Assembly: GCF_002006345.1 (NCBI RefSeq)
Contig: NZ_LZZM01000032.1
Span: 43,139 to 107,138, forward strand
DNA from: Clostridium puniceum
GTDB lineage: Bacteria > Bacillota > Clostridia > Clostridiales > Clostridiaceae
DNA length: 64,000 nt
Direction of reading: 5' to 3'
Shown: in pieces, positions 51,194 to 60,743 of the stretch
How positions within the stretch are numbered: position 1 is the stretch's first letter
Layout: every line of letters begins with the position of its first letter
Program-made: the position numbers and the translations under genes
The notes under the pieces: generated by a model
What the model saw: the letters and a program-made list of their open reading frames with translations, nothing else
What the model was told of the DNA's origin: nothing
The model's database searches: none

Positions 51194-52033
51194 TTAATAT
51201 AATCCTTCAAATATTAATGAATATAATGGATTTTCTCTAACATATTTTTCAACTGCTCCTTCTTCTATTGCTTCTGTAAGTTCAATATTAATAGGTAATT
51301 CTCCTATTAAAGGTATTCCTAGATATTCAGCATTTTCTTCTGAAGACTTTCTGCTAAATACTCTTATTTTCTTTTCACAACCTGGACAGTTTATGTATGC
51401 CATATTTTCTACTACACCTTTAATTTTCACGCCTATCTTTTGAGCCATTATAACAACTTTTTTAACAATCATTGATACCATATCTTGTGGTGTAGAAACT
51501 ATTATAATTTCGTTAATAGGAAATTCTTGCATTACAGTTAATGCTATATCACCAGTACCTGGTGGCATATCTATAAGCAGATAATCAAGTTCTCCCCAAT
51601 TAGTTTCCATAAACATTTGCTTTAGCACACCTGTAATTACAGGTCCTCTCCAAATAACAGGATCATCTTCCATTGCTGTTAAAAGATTCATTGAAATCAC
51701 TTTTATTTGACTTTCTGTTTCTACTGGTTCAAATTTGACCATATCATTTCCTAACGGAAGTATAGTTGCTCTTTTATTATTAATTCCAAAAAATCTAGGC
51801 ATAGATGGTCCTGTAATATCTGCATCTAAAACACCTACTTTATAACCTTTCTTTGCTAGCGTAGCCGCTATTATTCCAGTGATAGTTGATTTTCCAACTC
51901 CGCCTTTTCCACTTATAATACCTATAACATTTTTAATTTCTCCATATTTAGGTGCCAATTTGGAACTTTCCTCGCTACATCCTTGTCCTTTAGAATTACA
52001 TGTATCTTTACTTTTGCAATCTTCACAACTCAT
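51194..52033 (-). CDS. mrp: Mrp/NBP35-type Fe-S cluster carrier P-loop ATPase
   Basis: 279 aa. The N-terminus is Cys-rich (MSCEDCKSKDTCNSKGQGC), then comes a deviant Walker A (ISGKGGVGKST, about 40-50), DADITGPS (Walker A' region), DMPPGTGD (switch II) and the cluster-binding CPGC near residue 216. Mrp proteins carry and transfer Fe-S clusters. The N-terminal cysteines recall the ferredoxin-like extension of NBP35. The ATG has an AAGGAGG site, 20 bases after the lipoprotein gene, in one unit with lgt. Confidence 0.93.
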   Translation of the reverse strand: MSCEDCKSKDTCNSKGQGCSEESSKLAPKYGEIKNVIGIISGKGGVGKSTITGIIAATLAKKGYKVGVLDADITGPSMPRFFGINNKRATILPLGNDMVKFEPVETESQIKVISMNLLTAMEDDPVIWRGPVITGVLKQMFMETNWGELDYLLIDMPPGTGDIALTVMQEFPINEIIIVSTPQDMVSMIVKKVVIMAQKIGVKIKGVVENMAYINCPGCEKKIRVFSRKSSEENAEYLGIPLIGELPINIELTEAIEEGAVEKYVRENPLYSLIFEGLY

Positions 52034-52053
52034 TTATATATCCTCCTTATATC

Positions 52054-52890
52054 TTACCAGCCTTGTGGAGCCTTATTAGGTTCACTTATTTTAATGTCCC
52101 AATCCTTATAATTATACTCTGCCATTATATAATAACGATCAGAAGACTTATCTATTTTATTCTCTATAGTTATTAACGTTTTGAAAATTGTACTATTATA
52201 ACCTCTGTTTTTAACTTTAATTACTGTATCAAAATCTCCAGAATCATTGTTTACTAAAGCCACATTAGGCAGCGCATTATTTAAATTTTTCTTAAATTCT
52301 TCTAGATCCACTGAAAATATATATTTTAAACAATCAGTGTCTCCATTTATATCTATACCGACCTTCTTTGCCTTAGATAAAACATCTTTTTTATCTTGAA
52401 TTACCTTCAATATAGATTGATAATATATATATTCAAAATTTCTCGGTTTCCTAATAAATGAAAGATTTTGCATTATAGTATTTTCTAAATTCTTTGGCAC
52501 TGAAAAAGCTTTATCATCATCATAGAAATTACCTGTATTACTATCATTATCTCCAACTACATATTGATATTTCTTTATTTCTTCTCCTATATATACCTCA
52601 AATACATAATCTGGATCAAGAGAACTCCTTTTAGAAACTTCTTTACCATCAGCCAAAATCTTGTAAATATCAGTTATAGCTTTATTATCAGTAACTACAA
52701 ATCTGAATCCACTATCTCTACCATTTTGTATTACAATTTTATCTATCCTGTTTTGTTTTATATATTCAAATTGCTCATTTTTAAGTTTCATCTTAACTTG
52801 TAGATTATCAATGAAAGTGCATCCTGAGAGCATAATACTTGCAGTTATTAATACCGATAAAACTATAATTGAAAATTTATTATTCTTCAA
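52054..52890 (-). CDS. Hypothetical lipoprotein
   Basis: 278 aa from TTG 52888-52890 (MKNNKFSIIVLSVLITASIM, then LSGC), a clean lipoprotein signal with lipobox LSGC and lipidated Cys at 24. The longer frame from 52944 would hide the signal peptide. The start overlaps the lgt stop by 11 bases, and its AAAGGAG site lies inside lgt. The mature part is alpha/beta-like with no domain I recognise. Being coupled to lgt, the enzyme that lipidates it, is logical but not proof of a functional link. Confidence 0.75.
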   Translation of the reverse strand: MKNNKFSIIVLSVLITASIMLSGCTFIDNLQVKMKLKNEQFEYIKQNRIDKIVIQNGRDSGFRFVVTDNKAITDIYKILADGKEVSKRSSLDPDYVFEVYIGEEIKKYQYVVGDNDSNTGNFYDDDKAFSVPKNLENTIMQNLSFIRKPRNFEYIYYQSILKVIQDKKDVLSKAKKVGIDINGDTDCLKYIFSVDLEEFKKNLNNALPNVALVNNDSGDFDTVIKVKNRGYNSTIFKTLITIENKIDKSSDRYYIMAEYNYKDWDIKISEPNKAPQGW

Positions 52891-53650
52891 TGCTTTTCTT
52901 CGCTCCTTTAAAAATCTTGTTGTGATTAAATATAATAATCCCAAACATTAAAGTAAATATTGCAATAAATTGTGATGTAGAAAGAATTCCAATATTTCCT
53001 CTTGGATCATTTCTTAAAAATTCTACTAAAAATCTTCCTATACTATATATAGTTAAGTATAATCCCATTACCTTTCCATTCTTTCTTTCTTTTTTACTAT
53101 AATATAAAAGAAGAAATCCTAGTAAAAAATCAAAAATAGAAGAATAAATTTGTGTTGGGTGCAAATGTAATCCTGCTGGTGCAAGAGAATTTTCAGGAAA
53201 TTCAATACCTAAACGTGATGTAGTTTCTTCTCCATAACAGCAACCTGCTAAAAAGCAGCCAATTCTACCAAATCCCTGAGCTATAGCAAGCCCTGGAACT
53301 GTCATATCTAGCATTTCAATAATATTCCACTTTTTTCTTCTACAATATAAATACATAGCTAAGGCGCCACCACCTATAGCTCCATAAACAACAAATCCAT
53401 ATCCAAAGTTTGTTAATATACTTGGGGCCTTTATAATATTTTTCAATTCAGTTACTATGAATAATCCTTTTCCACCAAACGCTCCACCTATTACAGCAAA
53501 AATAATTAGATTTAATAATGAATCCTCATCAAAACCTCTCTTTTTCCCTTTATTTATAAATAAAGTTGCTGCAACTATTATACCAATTGCAATCATTAGT
53601 CCATAACTCTTTACCTGTATGCCAAATATCTCAAACAATATTATTCTCAT
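52880..53650 (-). CDS. lgt: Prolipoprotein diacylglyceryl transferase
   Basis: 256 aa membrane enzyme that transfers diacylglycerol from phosphatidylglycerol to the lipobox cysteine. Seven membrane spans; signature GRIGCFLAGCCYGEET and HPTQIYSS (catalytic His/Arg region), with R-x2-EFLR (GRFLVEFLRND) near the C-terminus. It starts at ATG with a GGAGG-like site (GGAGGCAATTC). First gene of the lgt-lipoprotein-mrp unit, insulated from the collagen operon by the hairpin at 53673. Confidence 0.95.
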   Translation of the reverse strand: MRIILFEIFGIQVKSYGLMIAIGIIVAATLFINKGKKRGFDEDSLLNLIIFAVIGGAFGGKGLFIVTELKNIIKAPSILTNFGYGFVVYGAIGGGALAMYLYCRRKKWNIIEMLDMTVPGLAIAQGFGRIGCFLAGCCYGEETTSRLGIEFPENSLAPAGLHLHPTQIYSSIFDFLLGFLLLYYSKKERKNGKVMGLYLTIYSIGRFLVEFLRNDPRGNIGILSTSQFIAIFTLMFGIIIFNHNKIFKGAKKSIEE

Positions 53651-53672
53651 GAATTGCCTCCAAACGTCAAAT

Positions 53673-53713
53673 AAGTATCAAGGAGAAGCTATCTCTGCTT
53701 CTCCTTGATACTT
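53673..53713 (-). terminator. Terminator between the collagen-like operon and lgt
   Basis: A perfect 17-base stem, AAGTATCAAGGAGAAGC (53673-53689) with GCTTCTCCTTGATACTT (53697-53713), 7-base loop, then a TTATTTG tail on the minus strand. Confidence 0.8.
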
Positions 53714-53796
53714 AAATTATAATACTTATCATTATTATTAGCAAATCTTATTTACTTTCTGCTTAAGACATGTTAACTTCTTCTTTTTAATATAAT

Positions 53797-54366
53797 CTAA
53801 GAGGAAGTCTTAATACTAGAAATAATAGTATTAAACAAGGTTCTCATATTTTCATTATAGGAACTTTCCTTTAGATTAAACAATATCTTTATTGCTTTAC
53901 CTTCTTCTAAATTCAAATAATAACATTGATTTTTAAAATTGTATCCATTCTTTATAGAGGTGTCATATTGTACTAATACTCCTGAATTACTTGAATTTTT
54001 AAAAGGCATTATTTGAGAATTGTAATATTCTAAGTACTGATTATTTAAATCTGCTTCTGCAAATACACCTAAATCTCCTTTAGTATTTATTACTTCCATT
54101 AGTCCATTAAGTTTATTATCCTTATCTTTAAAATTTAATTTGTAACTTACATATTTCCCCTCACTTTTCTTTTCTTCTATAATCCATTCATTTGGCAAAG
54201 ATATAGTGTACTTGCCAGATTCAAATTCATAATCTTTAAAATCACTTATGCCTTGGTCCATGAGTACTACTTGTTCAAATTCCTGTTTAAAAAATCTTTG
54301 AGCTATGGCTAATATTAACATTAATGATAACAATATTGACATAACTATTAATTGCTTTTTATTCAT
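53797..54366 (-). CDS. Membrane-anchored hypothetical protein, partner of the collagen-like gene
   Basis: 189 aa: an N-terminal membrane anchor (about 6-23, LIVMSILLSLMLILAIA), then an extracytoplasmic domain of about 160 residues of PsbP/DUF-like alpha-beta type (YTISLPNEWIIEE, then a region ending IISSIK). It begins 15 bases after the collagen-like gene and shares its terminator, so the two are one operon and both are probably exported. I do not recognise a named family. It may help position the collagen-like protein at the cell or spore surface. Confidence 0.7.
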   Translation of the reverse strand: MNKKQLIVMSILLSLMLILAIAQRFFKQEFEQVVLMDQGISDFKDYEFESGKYTISLPNEWIIEEKKSEGKYVSYKLNFKDKDNKLNGLMEVINTKGDLGVFAEADLNNQYLEYYNSQIMPFKNSSNSGVLVQYDTSIKNGYNFKNQCYYLNLEEGKAIKILFNLKESSYNENMRTLFNTIISSIKTSS

Positions 54367-54381
54367 AATAATATTATTAAC

Positions 54382-56352
54382 CTATCTTGTTGGTATTACA
54401 ATTGAAGAATTTTTAAAATCGTAGAACATTAGCCAATATCCTTTACCACTATTATTGTCACTAGTCCATGTTACAAAGCCAGTCCTTCCACCATATGGTT
54501 GACAACTCTTTTCTTTTCCGCCTGGTATTGCATATATAATATGATTCATTTCCCCATATTTATTACATTTATATCCTAATAGAAAATGACCTTCTTTACT
54601 AATGTAAGGATAATAATTAAGCATTGGATAATATGCCAAGGTATATTTATTATAATTTGATTCATCTAACAATTCATCCATACTGTTTACATTAATTTTA
54701 TATAACTTGCAGTAATTTATATCTGCTAAACTTCCAGTGTATGGTTGAAAATCTTTTGCAATCTTTTCAAAATATAATCCTACCTCTCCAGTTATTTTAA
54801 AATTCTGTTTTAAAGCTGGCTGCTGCATTATTGGATAAGTTGTTTGAATTTTACATTCTGGTCCCATTGGTCCTGTTGGTCCCATTGGTCCTATTTGCCC
54901 TGTTGGCCCCATTTGCCCTGTTGGTCCTGTTGGCCCTATTGGTCCCATTTGTCCTGTTGGTCCCATTTGTCCTGTTGGTCCCATTTGCCCTGTTGGTCCC
55001 ATTTGCCCTGTTGGTCCCATTTGTCCTGTTGGTCCCATTTGCCCTGTTGGTCCCATTTGCCCTGTTGGTCCCATTTGTCCTGTTGGTCCCATTTGTCCTG
55101 TTGGTCCCATTTGTCCTGTTGGTCCCATTTGTCCTGTTGGTCCCATTTGTCCTGTTGGTCCTGTTGGCCCCATTTGCCCTGCTTGTTGTATTTGATTTTC
55201 ATATTCATCAAAATCTAGTATATCTAATCTGTCTAGCCTATTTTCTGTATTTAATTTATCTAATTTAAAGTTTTCTTCTATTCGCCTAACATTAGCTTGA
55301 ATGTAGCTAAAATCTTGACTTTCATTTCTACATTTGGTTTCTACCTTAAATTTTTTCCACTTACAGTCGCAGTCCGTCTTATCCTTTATAAACCCATAGA
55401 TTATCATATCTTCATGTATGTTATTTATTTTAAAGTCTATTACTCCATGATAAGTATCTAATTTCTTGCCTAATTTATTAATAGCATCTTCTATGCATTC
55501 TGTTTTTTCGCACTTATCATGTTTTTCAAAATCATCACATTTATGATGCTTCTCACACTTTTTAGCTTCCTTGCACTTATTTCTATCTTCTAAAGTATCT
55601 ATCGATTCAACTATACTTTTATGGTCTTCTGGAATTCTATTTTGCTGTTTGTCCTCTAAATTTGAATTATCATCATTAAAACTTTCCATAGATATGTTCT
55701 CTTTAGACTTAAGATTACTTTCATCTTTCTTACTGTCATTTGATATAACTTCAGTTTCAGATGTTTCTACTGCTTTAACTTTTAAATCATTCTCTTTTGA
55801 CATAGTTTCAGCTTTTAAATTATTCTCTTTTGCCATTATTATAGTTTTATTTGTCATATCAGGGTTAGGAATCTCTTTCCTTTTAGATTCCATATCAACT
55901 TTATTAATGTACTTTTTAGAATCTACATTAACAATTTTGTATTTTCTCCAGTTATCAGTAGAATCTTCTCCATTCATAAATCCATGCATTATAAATTCGT
56001 GTTGATTATCATTTAATTTACAAATGGCAGCGCCAGATATTTTGTCATAGGATATTCCAAGTCCAGCTATGTTATTTACATAATATTCTTTACTAGTATC
56101 TCCTTTTCCAACACTATTTATAGCCAAAGGACCTAAATCAATTAACTGCTTCAAATCTCTTTTGCAGCAAATAAGTACCATGGAATAATTATCTTCTTGT
56201 TTAAGATTTTGAGCATAAAAAGAAATCTTACATTTATCACCTTTTGCCTCAACTTTTGCATATCCAGACAAGGCTTTATCATTAGAATTAGAATGTCCTC
56301 TTTCATCTTCTTGCAATATTATAAAATTTCTATACAATTTATTATGTGCCAA
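54382..56352 (-). CDS. Collagen-like surface protein with Gly-Pro-Thr repeats
   Basis: 656 aa. The best start is TTG 56350-56352 after GGAGGG ([20 protein letters not shown]); the longer frame begins without a ribosome site. Layout: an N-terminal domain (1-150) that I believe recurs in Clostridium surface proteins; a Lys/Glu/Ser-rich linker; a Cys/His-rich charged segment (about 265-300, [15 protein letters not shown]); a second copy of a short motif ([18 protein letters not shown] versus [19 protein letters not shown]); about 35 collagen triplets (390-497, mostly GQMGPT); and a C-terminal globular domain (500-656). No signal peptide or LPXTG. A spore or exosporium surface role is inference. 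Confidence 0.8.
   Translation of the reverse strand: MAHNKLYRNFIILQEDERGHSNSNDKALSGYAKVEAKGDKCKISFYAQNLKQEDNYSMVLICCKRDLKQLIDLGPLAINSVGKGDTSKEYYVNNIAGLGISYDKISGAAICKLNDNQHEFIMHGFMNGEDSTDNWRKYKIVNVDSKKYINKVDMESKRKEIPNPDMTNKTIIMAKENNLKAETMSKENDLKVKAVETSETEVISNDSKKDESNLKSKENISMESFNDDNSNLEDKQQNRIPEDHKSIVESIDTLEDRNKCKEAKKCEKHHKCDDFEKHDKCEKTECIEDAINKLGKKLDTYHGVIDFKINNIHEDMIIYGFIKDKTDCDCKWKKFKVETKCRNESQDFSYIQANVRRIEENFKLDKLNTENRLDRLDILDFDEYENQIQQAGQMGPTGPTGQMGPTGQMGPTGQMGPTGQMGPTGQMGPTGQMGPTGQMGPTGQMGPTGQMGPTGQMGPTGQMGPTGQMGPIGPTGPTGQMGPTGQIGPMGPTGPMGPECKIQTTYPIMQQPALKQNFKITGEVGLYFEKIAKDFQPYTGSLADINYCKLYKINVNSMDELLDESNYNKYTLAYYPMLNYYPYISKEGHFLLGYKCNKYGEMNHIIYAIPGGKEKSCQPYGGRTGFVTWTSDNNSGKGYWLMFYDFKNSSIVIPTR
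54868..55172 (-). repeat. 18-base tandem repeat array encoding the collagen region
   Basis: About a dozen nearly identical 18-base units (coding GQMGPT on the minus strand; plus-strand unit CCTGTTGGTCCCATTTGY) run through most of the span, with irregular units at both ends. The array is coding, prone to slippage, and leaves other frames open by chance. Confidence 0.9.
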
Positions 56353-56578
56353 CCCTATATTCCCTCCACATATATTTATTCCATATAATATATTCAAATA
56401 ATTCTAAATTATGATTGGATAATCTTTTTATTAGATTCAATTAAGGTCTTAGAAAATCCAATTTATTTTAATGATTTAGATTCTCTAGTTGTGATGTAGC
56501 TCCAAATGTTCATAATATTAATGATATTATTTTAGATTTATTATCATAATTATATATGCATAATGTAAATTATGAATA

Positions 56579-56609
56579 CAAAAGAGCAGGGTTTTAGTCT
56601 GCTCTTTTG
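56579..56609. terminator. Terminator of ksgA
   Basis: A perfect 11-base stem, CAAAAGAGCAG (56579-56589) with CTGCTCTTTTG (56599-56609), with T/A tails on both strands. Confidence 0.8.
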
Positions 56610-56655
56610 ATATATCTATTATTTATTAGAATAAATTAAACGTTTTTACTATCAC

Positions 56656-57510
56656 CTAATTCATTACAGGTTTTACATCATATATACAATCTGATAATGT
56701 TGCAAATTCCTGCAATGTTAAAGTCTCAGCTCTTCTCTTAGGATCTATTCCCGATTTTGCAAAAGCTTCTTCTAATTTTACTTTATCAACCTTAAGTGTC
56801 TTTGACGCATTCCATAAAGTTTTTCTTCTCATGTTAAATCCAGCTCTTACTAATTCAAACATAAGATTTGTATCCTTAGGCTTTACTCTAGGTTCTTCTA
56901 ATCTATCTAATTTTATCACTATAGACTCCACCTTTGGTCTTGGAATAAAGCAAGTTGGTGGTACTTTTCTTATTATACTCGTATTACAATAATACTGTAC
57001 CAAAACAGATAATGCACCATACTCTTTACAATCTGCCTCAGCATTCATTCTTTCTGCAACCTCTTTTTGTATCATAATCGTTAAAGATTTAAAATTATAT
57101 CCATCTTTTAAAAGTTTTAAAATTATAGGCGTTGTAACATAGTAAGGTAGATTTGCTACAAGCTTAACACTTTTTTCTTCTCCTATAAGTTCATTAAAAT
57201 CTACCTTAAGTGCATCCTTATGTATTAAATCAAAATTTTCATTTGCACCTAATTCTTCTTGTAAAATAGGAATTAAATCATTATCTAATTCTATTGCTGT
57301 TACCCTTTTTGCTTTCATTAAAAGCTGTGCAGTTAATGTCCCTACTCCAGGTCCAATTTCTATAATAAAATCTTCATCGGTTACTTCTGCTCCATTTACT
57401 ATATCGCTAAGTACTAAATCATCTACTAAAAAGTTTTGACCTAGACTTTTTGAAAATTTAAAATTATACTTCTTGACAAGTTCTTGAGTTTTTATATCCT
57501 TTAAGTCCAT
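56656..57510 (-). CDS. ksgA: 16S rRNA adenine dimethyltransferase
   Basis: 284 aa SAM methyltransferase that dimethylates A1518 and A1519 of 16S rRNA during 30S assembly. Signatures: [27 protein letters not shown] (SAM), [11 protein letters not shown] (catalytic NLPY) and the C-terminal helical domain with [11 protein letters not shown]. The ATG follows directly on the rnmV stop (TAAATG), so translation is coupled. The order tatD-yabE-rnmV-ksgA is the conserved Firmicute one. Confidence 0.97.
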   Translation of the reverse strand: MDLKDIKTQELVKKYNFKFSKSLGQNFLVDDLVLSDIVNGAEVTDEDFIIEIGPGVGTLTAQLLMKAKRVTAIELDNDLIPILQEELGANENFDLIHKDALKVDFNELIGEEKSVKLVANLPYYVTTPIILKLLKDGYNFKSLTIMIQKEVAERMNAEADCKEYGALSVLVQYYCNTSIIRKVPPTCFIPRPKVESIVIKLDRLEEPRVKPKDTNLMFELVRAGFNMRRKTLWNASKTLKVDKVKLEEAFAKSGIDPKRRAETLTLQEFATLSDCIYDVKPVMN

Positions 57511-58068
57511 TTAATTCTTACCTGCTTTCAATTGTTTTTCTATTTCCTCTATAGCATTAGTGAATTCTTCCTTTGTTATTCCATAATTATTTAATCTTAA
57601 AATCATTTGTGCTGCATTTCCATATCCTATACCAAGTATTTTCCCTAGCATACCTCTTCTAATCTTTGATGTATTGTCCCCTGTAAGCTTAAAATGAAAC
57701 ATGTCCTGCATATTATAAAATTCTTGTTTTTCAACTTGAGTTATTTTAGCCATTTCAAGTGCCTTTAAAATAACTTCTGGGCAAGCATTTTCAACTCCGA
57801 TATCTCCATTTTTAAGTCCATCTTCTTTTGCAATATATGCATGCTTTATTCCTTTAACTCTCTTCGAGATTATCCTTCTTATCTTCTCACCTGCAAAATC
57901 TGGATCGGTTAAAACAATTACGCCTTTCCTCTTTTGAGCTTCTTCTATTCTTGCAATCACCTTTGCATTTATTCCAAAGCCTCCAACAGCTATTATTTCT
58001 GCATCTATTGCCTTCTTCACCGCATCAACATCGTCTCTACCTTCAACAACGATTACTTCTTTTATCAA
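57511..58068 (-). CDS. rnmV: Ribonuclease M5
   Basis: 185 aa TOPRIM endoribonuclease that matures 5S rRNA. TOPRIM signatures VVEGRDDVDAV (Glu) and LTDPDFAGEKIR (DxD-like) are present. The frame extends upstream to 58086, but TTG 58066-58068 is seven bases after AAAGGAAG and gives the family-typical start MIKEVIVVEG. Directly upstream of ksgA, as in B. subtilis. Confidence 0.95.
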   Translation of the reverse strand: MIKEVIVVEGRDDVDAVKKAIDAEIIAVGGFGINAKVIARIEEAQKRKGVIVLTDPDFAGEKIRRIISKRVKGIKHAYIAKEDGLKNGDIGVENACPEVILKALEMAKITQVEKQEFYNMQDMFHFKLTGDNTSKIRRGMLGKILGIGYGNAAQMILRLNNYGITKEEFTNAIEEIEKQLKAGKN

Positions 58069-58403
58069 TATTCTACTTCCTTTCATTTATCAACTATTCT
58101 TAATAAAATAAATTAAATCTAAATACATTATACCTTAAATTCCTAATTAAATTTTAGAAATTCTGAAATGAAAAGTAAGAGTCCCAAAAATGATACTCCA
58201 AATTTTATATTTGGTCAGCAAAACTTTCTCTTTAGAGCTTTTATATTTGGATTCTCGAACTTTCTCTTTGATATTTATCATTAATTGTTAATTGTCAGCT
58301 CTTAACTGTCAACTAATTTAATTCTCTTTTCTAATAATATGCCAAAATCTCTACAATTTAAAGAAAAAAAATAGAGATAACCAATGTTATCTCTTAAGAT
58401 AGT
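58069..58403. other. 335-base gap between yabE and rnmV
   Basis: It holds the yabE terminator (GAGATAAC/GTTATCTC, 58374-58393, T8 tail on the minus strand), a duplicated AACTTTCTCTTT (about 58211 and 58258) and a simple repeat TTAATTGTTAATTGTCAG followed by related sequence near 58282. No gene. Confidence 0.65.
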
Positions 58404-59459
58404 TTACCATTCTCCTGGATAAGCAACTACTAATACGTTAACGGATTTTCTTCCCCAACGATCACATTCATTTGATGAATTAAGGTACACATCAATCTTA
58501 TTACCTTTTATAGCACCACCAGTATCTGATGCAATTGCATATCCATATCCATCTACATAAACTTTACTTCCTAGTGGAATTACAGATGGATCAACTGCAA
58601 TAGTACTCAGACCACCTTCATTTCTAACAGGTCTTCTGCCTGTAGCTGTACTTGAATGATTACTATAAGCTGTTGCTATACTACTAATCTTTTTCTTATA
58701 TGTTATATTACCTCCACCTCTACTTGCGTAAATGTGACCAGTTCCTTTCACCACAACTTGATTCTGTGGTTCTACAATGGTTTTAGTGCTTTTTACATTT
58801 CGAGAAACTTCTACTCCATCTTTATATACTACTTGATAAGTGATTTCTTTCTCACCATTAACTCCTTCACTCTTTACCTTTTGGACACTACTGTCTAGCT
58901 CCTCATTTTTTTCAACTATTGTATCAAAGTTAATTGGTTGTTTCTCTACAAGATCTGTTGTTTGTACTTTAACAAGTTGTATATTTGTATCACTGCTTAT
59001 GGTAGCATCTAATGAAGGTGATATTTCATCTATTTCCTTGTCAAAATCAATTCCTTGTTCTTGTAATATTTCTTCTTCTGCATCTAGCATATCTTTAATA
59101 GTATCTTCTGCTGTTAGTACTTGTACTTGTATTCCATTTGCTTTAATATCTACTGGAATAGCTGTCTTTAATTTAATAGTTTCTTTCTCAGATACTTTGG
59201 ATTCCAAGGATGGTTGCACTTTGTCTTTCGATGCTAATGTTATCCCCTTTTCTTGCAACACATCTTTAACAGTCCCCTTGTAAGTGACAAAAGTCTCTTC
59301 TTTACCGTCTATACTTATTATAAGTGTTTTCTTCATACTCATTATTGTCACTGCAGTAACAATTACAACTGCTATTGTAATTATACCCTTGATGATTTTT
59401 GCCTTCGTCGGACCGTTAGAAAAACTTTCCTTTACTAATTGTTTCAATTTTTCTATCAT
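58404..59459 (-). CDS. yabE: YabE-like cell-wall protein with G5 and 3D domains
   Basis: 351 aa. One membrane span (about 24-44), ubiquitin-like DUF348 repeats (about 48-165, TFVTYKGTVKDVLQEKGI type), a G5 domain (about 168-245) and a C-terminal 3D domain (about 262-351) with the three catalytic-type Asp residues (VDPSVIPLGS, SDTGGAIKG, IDVYLN). Such proteins resemble resuscitation-promoting factors and act as lytic transglycosylases on peptidoglycan. The ATG has an AAAGGAGGG site. In B. subtilis yabE is controlled by an antisense RNA; none can be claimed here. Confidence 0.93.
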   Translation of the reverse strand: MIEKLKQLVKESFSNGPTKAKIIKGIITIAVVIVTAVTIMSMKKTLIISIDGKEETFVTYKGTVKDVLQEKGITLASKDKVQPSLESKVSEKETIKLKTAIPVDIKANGIQVQVLTAEDTIKDMLDAEEEILQEQGIDFDKEIDEISPSLDATISSDTNIQLVKVQTTDLVEKQPINFDTIVEKNEELDSSVQKVKSEGVNGEKEITYQVVYKDGVEVSRNVKSTKTIVEPQNQVVVKGTGHIYASRGGGNITYKKKISSIATAYSNHSSTATGRRPVRNEGGLSTIAVDPSVIPLGSKVYVDGYGYAIASDTGGAIKGNKIDVYLNSSNECDRWGRKSVNVLVVAYPGEW

Positions 59460-59754
59460 TAATTTCCCTCCTTTGGCAAGAGTGTCTTTTGATTATATAT
59501 TAATATATAAGACTTGTCAAATTGACAAACTCCTGCATGATAATGAAGCTTAGTAACAATGCACTCTGTGCATAAAATATAATAATATAAAAATGATAGC
59601 TAATTTTTAACTCCACTTCATTACAAGTTCGAAATAATAATGATATTTAATTATAAAACTTTGTATTTAAATTCATAATAAGTTTTGCTATTTTTAATTT
59701 TCTAAGAACCAAATACAAGACTTATTATTTAATAAGTACATTTTATATTTTACC

Positions 59755-60540
59755 TTAATTTTCCTTTTTAATCAACTGATTAAAATTCTGATTAAAAGCC
59801 AAATTTGCCTCATATGAGTCAATTTCTTTAATCTGCGCAATTTGAGTTATTATATATTCAATATAGTCTGATTTGTTTCTTTTTCCTCTATTTGGTTCTG
59901 GCGTCATATATGGACAATCTGTTTCTACAAGGATTTTTTCTAGTGGTATTTCCTTAGCTACTTCAACCAACTTCTTAGCATTTTTAAAAGTAACCACACC
60001 TGTGAAACCTATATAATATCCTAATTTTATACATTCCTTTGCAAATTCTACACTACCCGAAAAACAATGTACTACACCTGTAACACTAGGAAATTCTTTT
60101 AATATTTCTAATGTATCCTTATGCGCGTCTCTATCATGGATAATAACTGGTAATTTTAATTCTTTGGCCAAACTCATTTGTCTTCTAAATACTTCTTGTT
60201 GAATTTCCTTTGGGGGATTTTCTTTCCAGTAATAGTCTAACCCAATCTCTCCTATTGCTACTATTTTATTATTACTCTTAATATATTCTTGTATTTCATC
60301 TATTGTATCTTCTTTCATTTCATCAGCATTTTCTGGATGTATTCCTAAAGCTCCAACTATAAAGTCATAATCTTTGGTTAATTTATCTGTAGTTTTTAAA
60401 CTATCGTATGATGCTGCACAATTTAGTACTTGAATAACACCATTTTCTCTAATTTCATTTAATACACTTTCCCTATCTTCATCAAAAGCCTCATCGTCAT
60501 AATGTGCATGACTATCTATTATTTTAAATTTCCCTTGCAT
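59755..60540 (-). CDS. tatD: TatD family metal-dependent DNase
   Basis: 261 aa amidohydrolase-fold hydrolase (YabD group). Metal ligands: SHAHYDD (HxH), GEIGLDYYW (Glu), VIIHDRDA (His), VVHCFSG (His) and ETDCPYMTP (Asp). Family members show 3'-5' DNase activity and have roles in DNA repair or turnover; the proofreading of D-Tyr-tRNA sometimes ascribed to them is less certain. The ATG has a GAAAGGATG site. First in the tatD-yabE-rnmV-ksgA block, 295 bases before yabE, so probably separately transcribed. Confidence 0.94.
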   Translation of the reverse strand: MQGKFKIIDSHAHYDDEAFDEDRESVLNEIRENGVIQVLNCAASYDSLKTTDKLTKDYDFIVGALGIHPENADEMKEDTIDEIQEYIKSNNKIVAIGEIGLDYYWKENPPKEIQQEVFRRQMSLAKELKLPVIIHDRDAHKDTLEILKEFPSVTGVVHCFSGSVEFAKECIKLGYYIGFTGVVTFKNAKKLVEVAKEIPLEKILVETDCPYMTPEPNRGKRNKSDYIEYIITQIAQIKEIDSYEANLAFNQNFNQLIKKEN

Positions 60541-60743
60541 ACTTCATATCATCCTTTCATTAATAAGTGACTTAAATTCTTTATTAGTAATATTCTGATT
60601 ATTATTCAACACAATTAATAAATTACATTAAATCTAATACTTATAATTATCATTTATCTGATTAATTATTTCAATATATATTATAGCCCTATAAAAATGG
60701 AAATTGCTCCATTCTTATACGGCTTACATTAATTTATACAACT

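Noticed and set aside
54868..55172. CRISPR-like repeat pattern
   Set aside because: The units are contiguous 18-mers with no unique spacers and encode Gly-Pro-Thr triplets.
54831..55268. Long plus-strand frames (145 and 124 aa) and a minus-strand 91-aa frame in the collagen region
   Set aside because: They are opened by the 18-base repeat, have Leu/Val/Phe- or Trp-Ser-rich nonsense content and no ribosome sites; the real gene is the minus-strand collagen-like frame.
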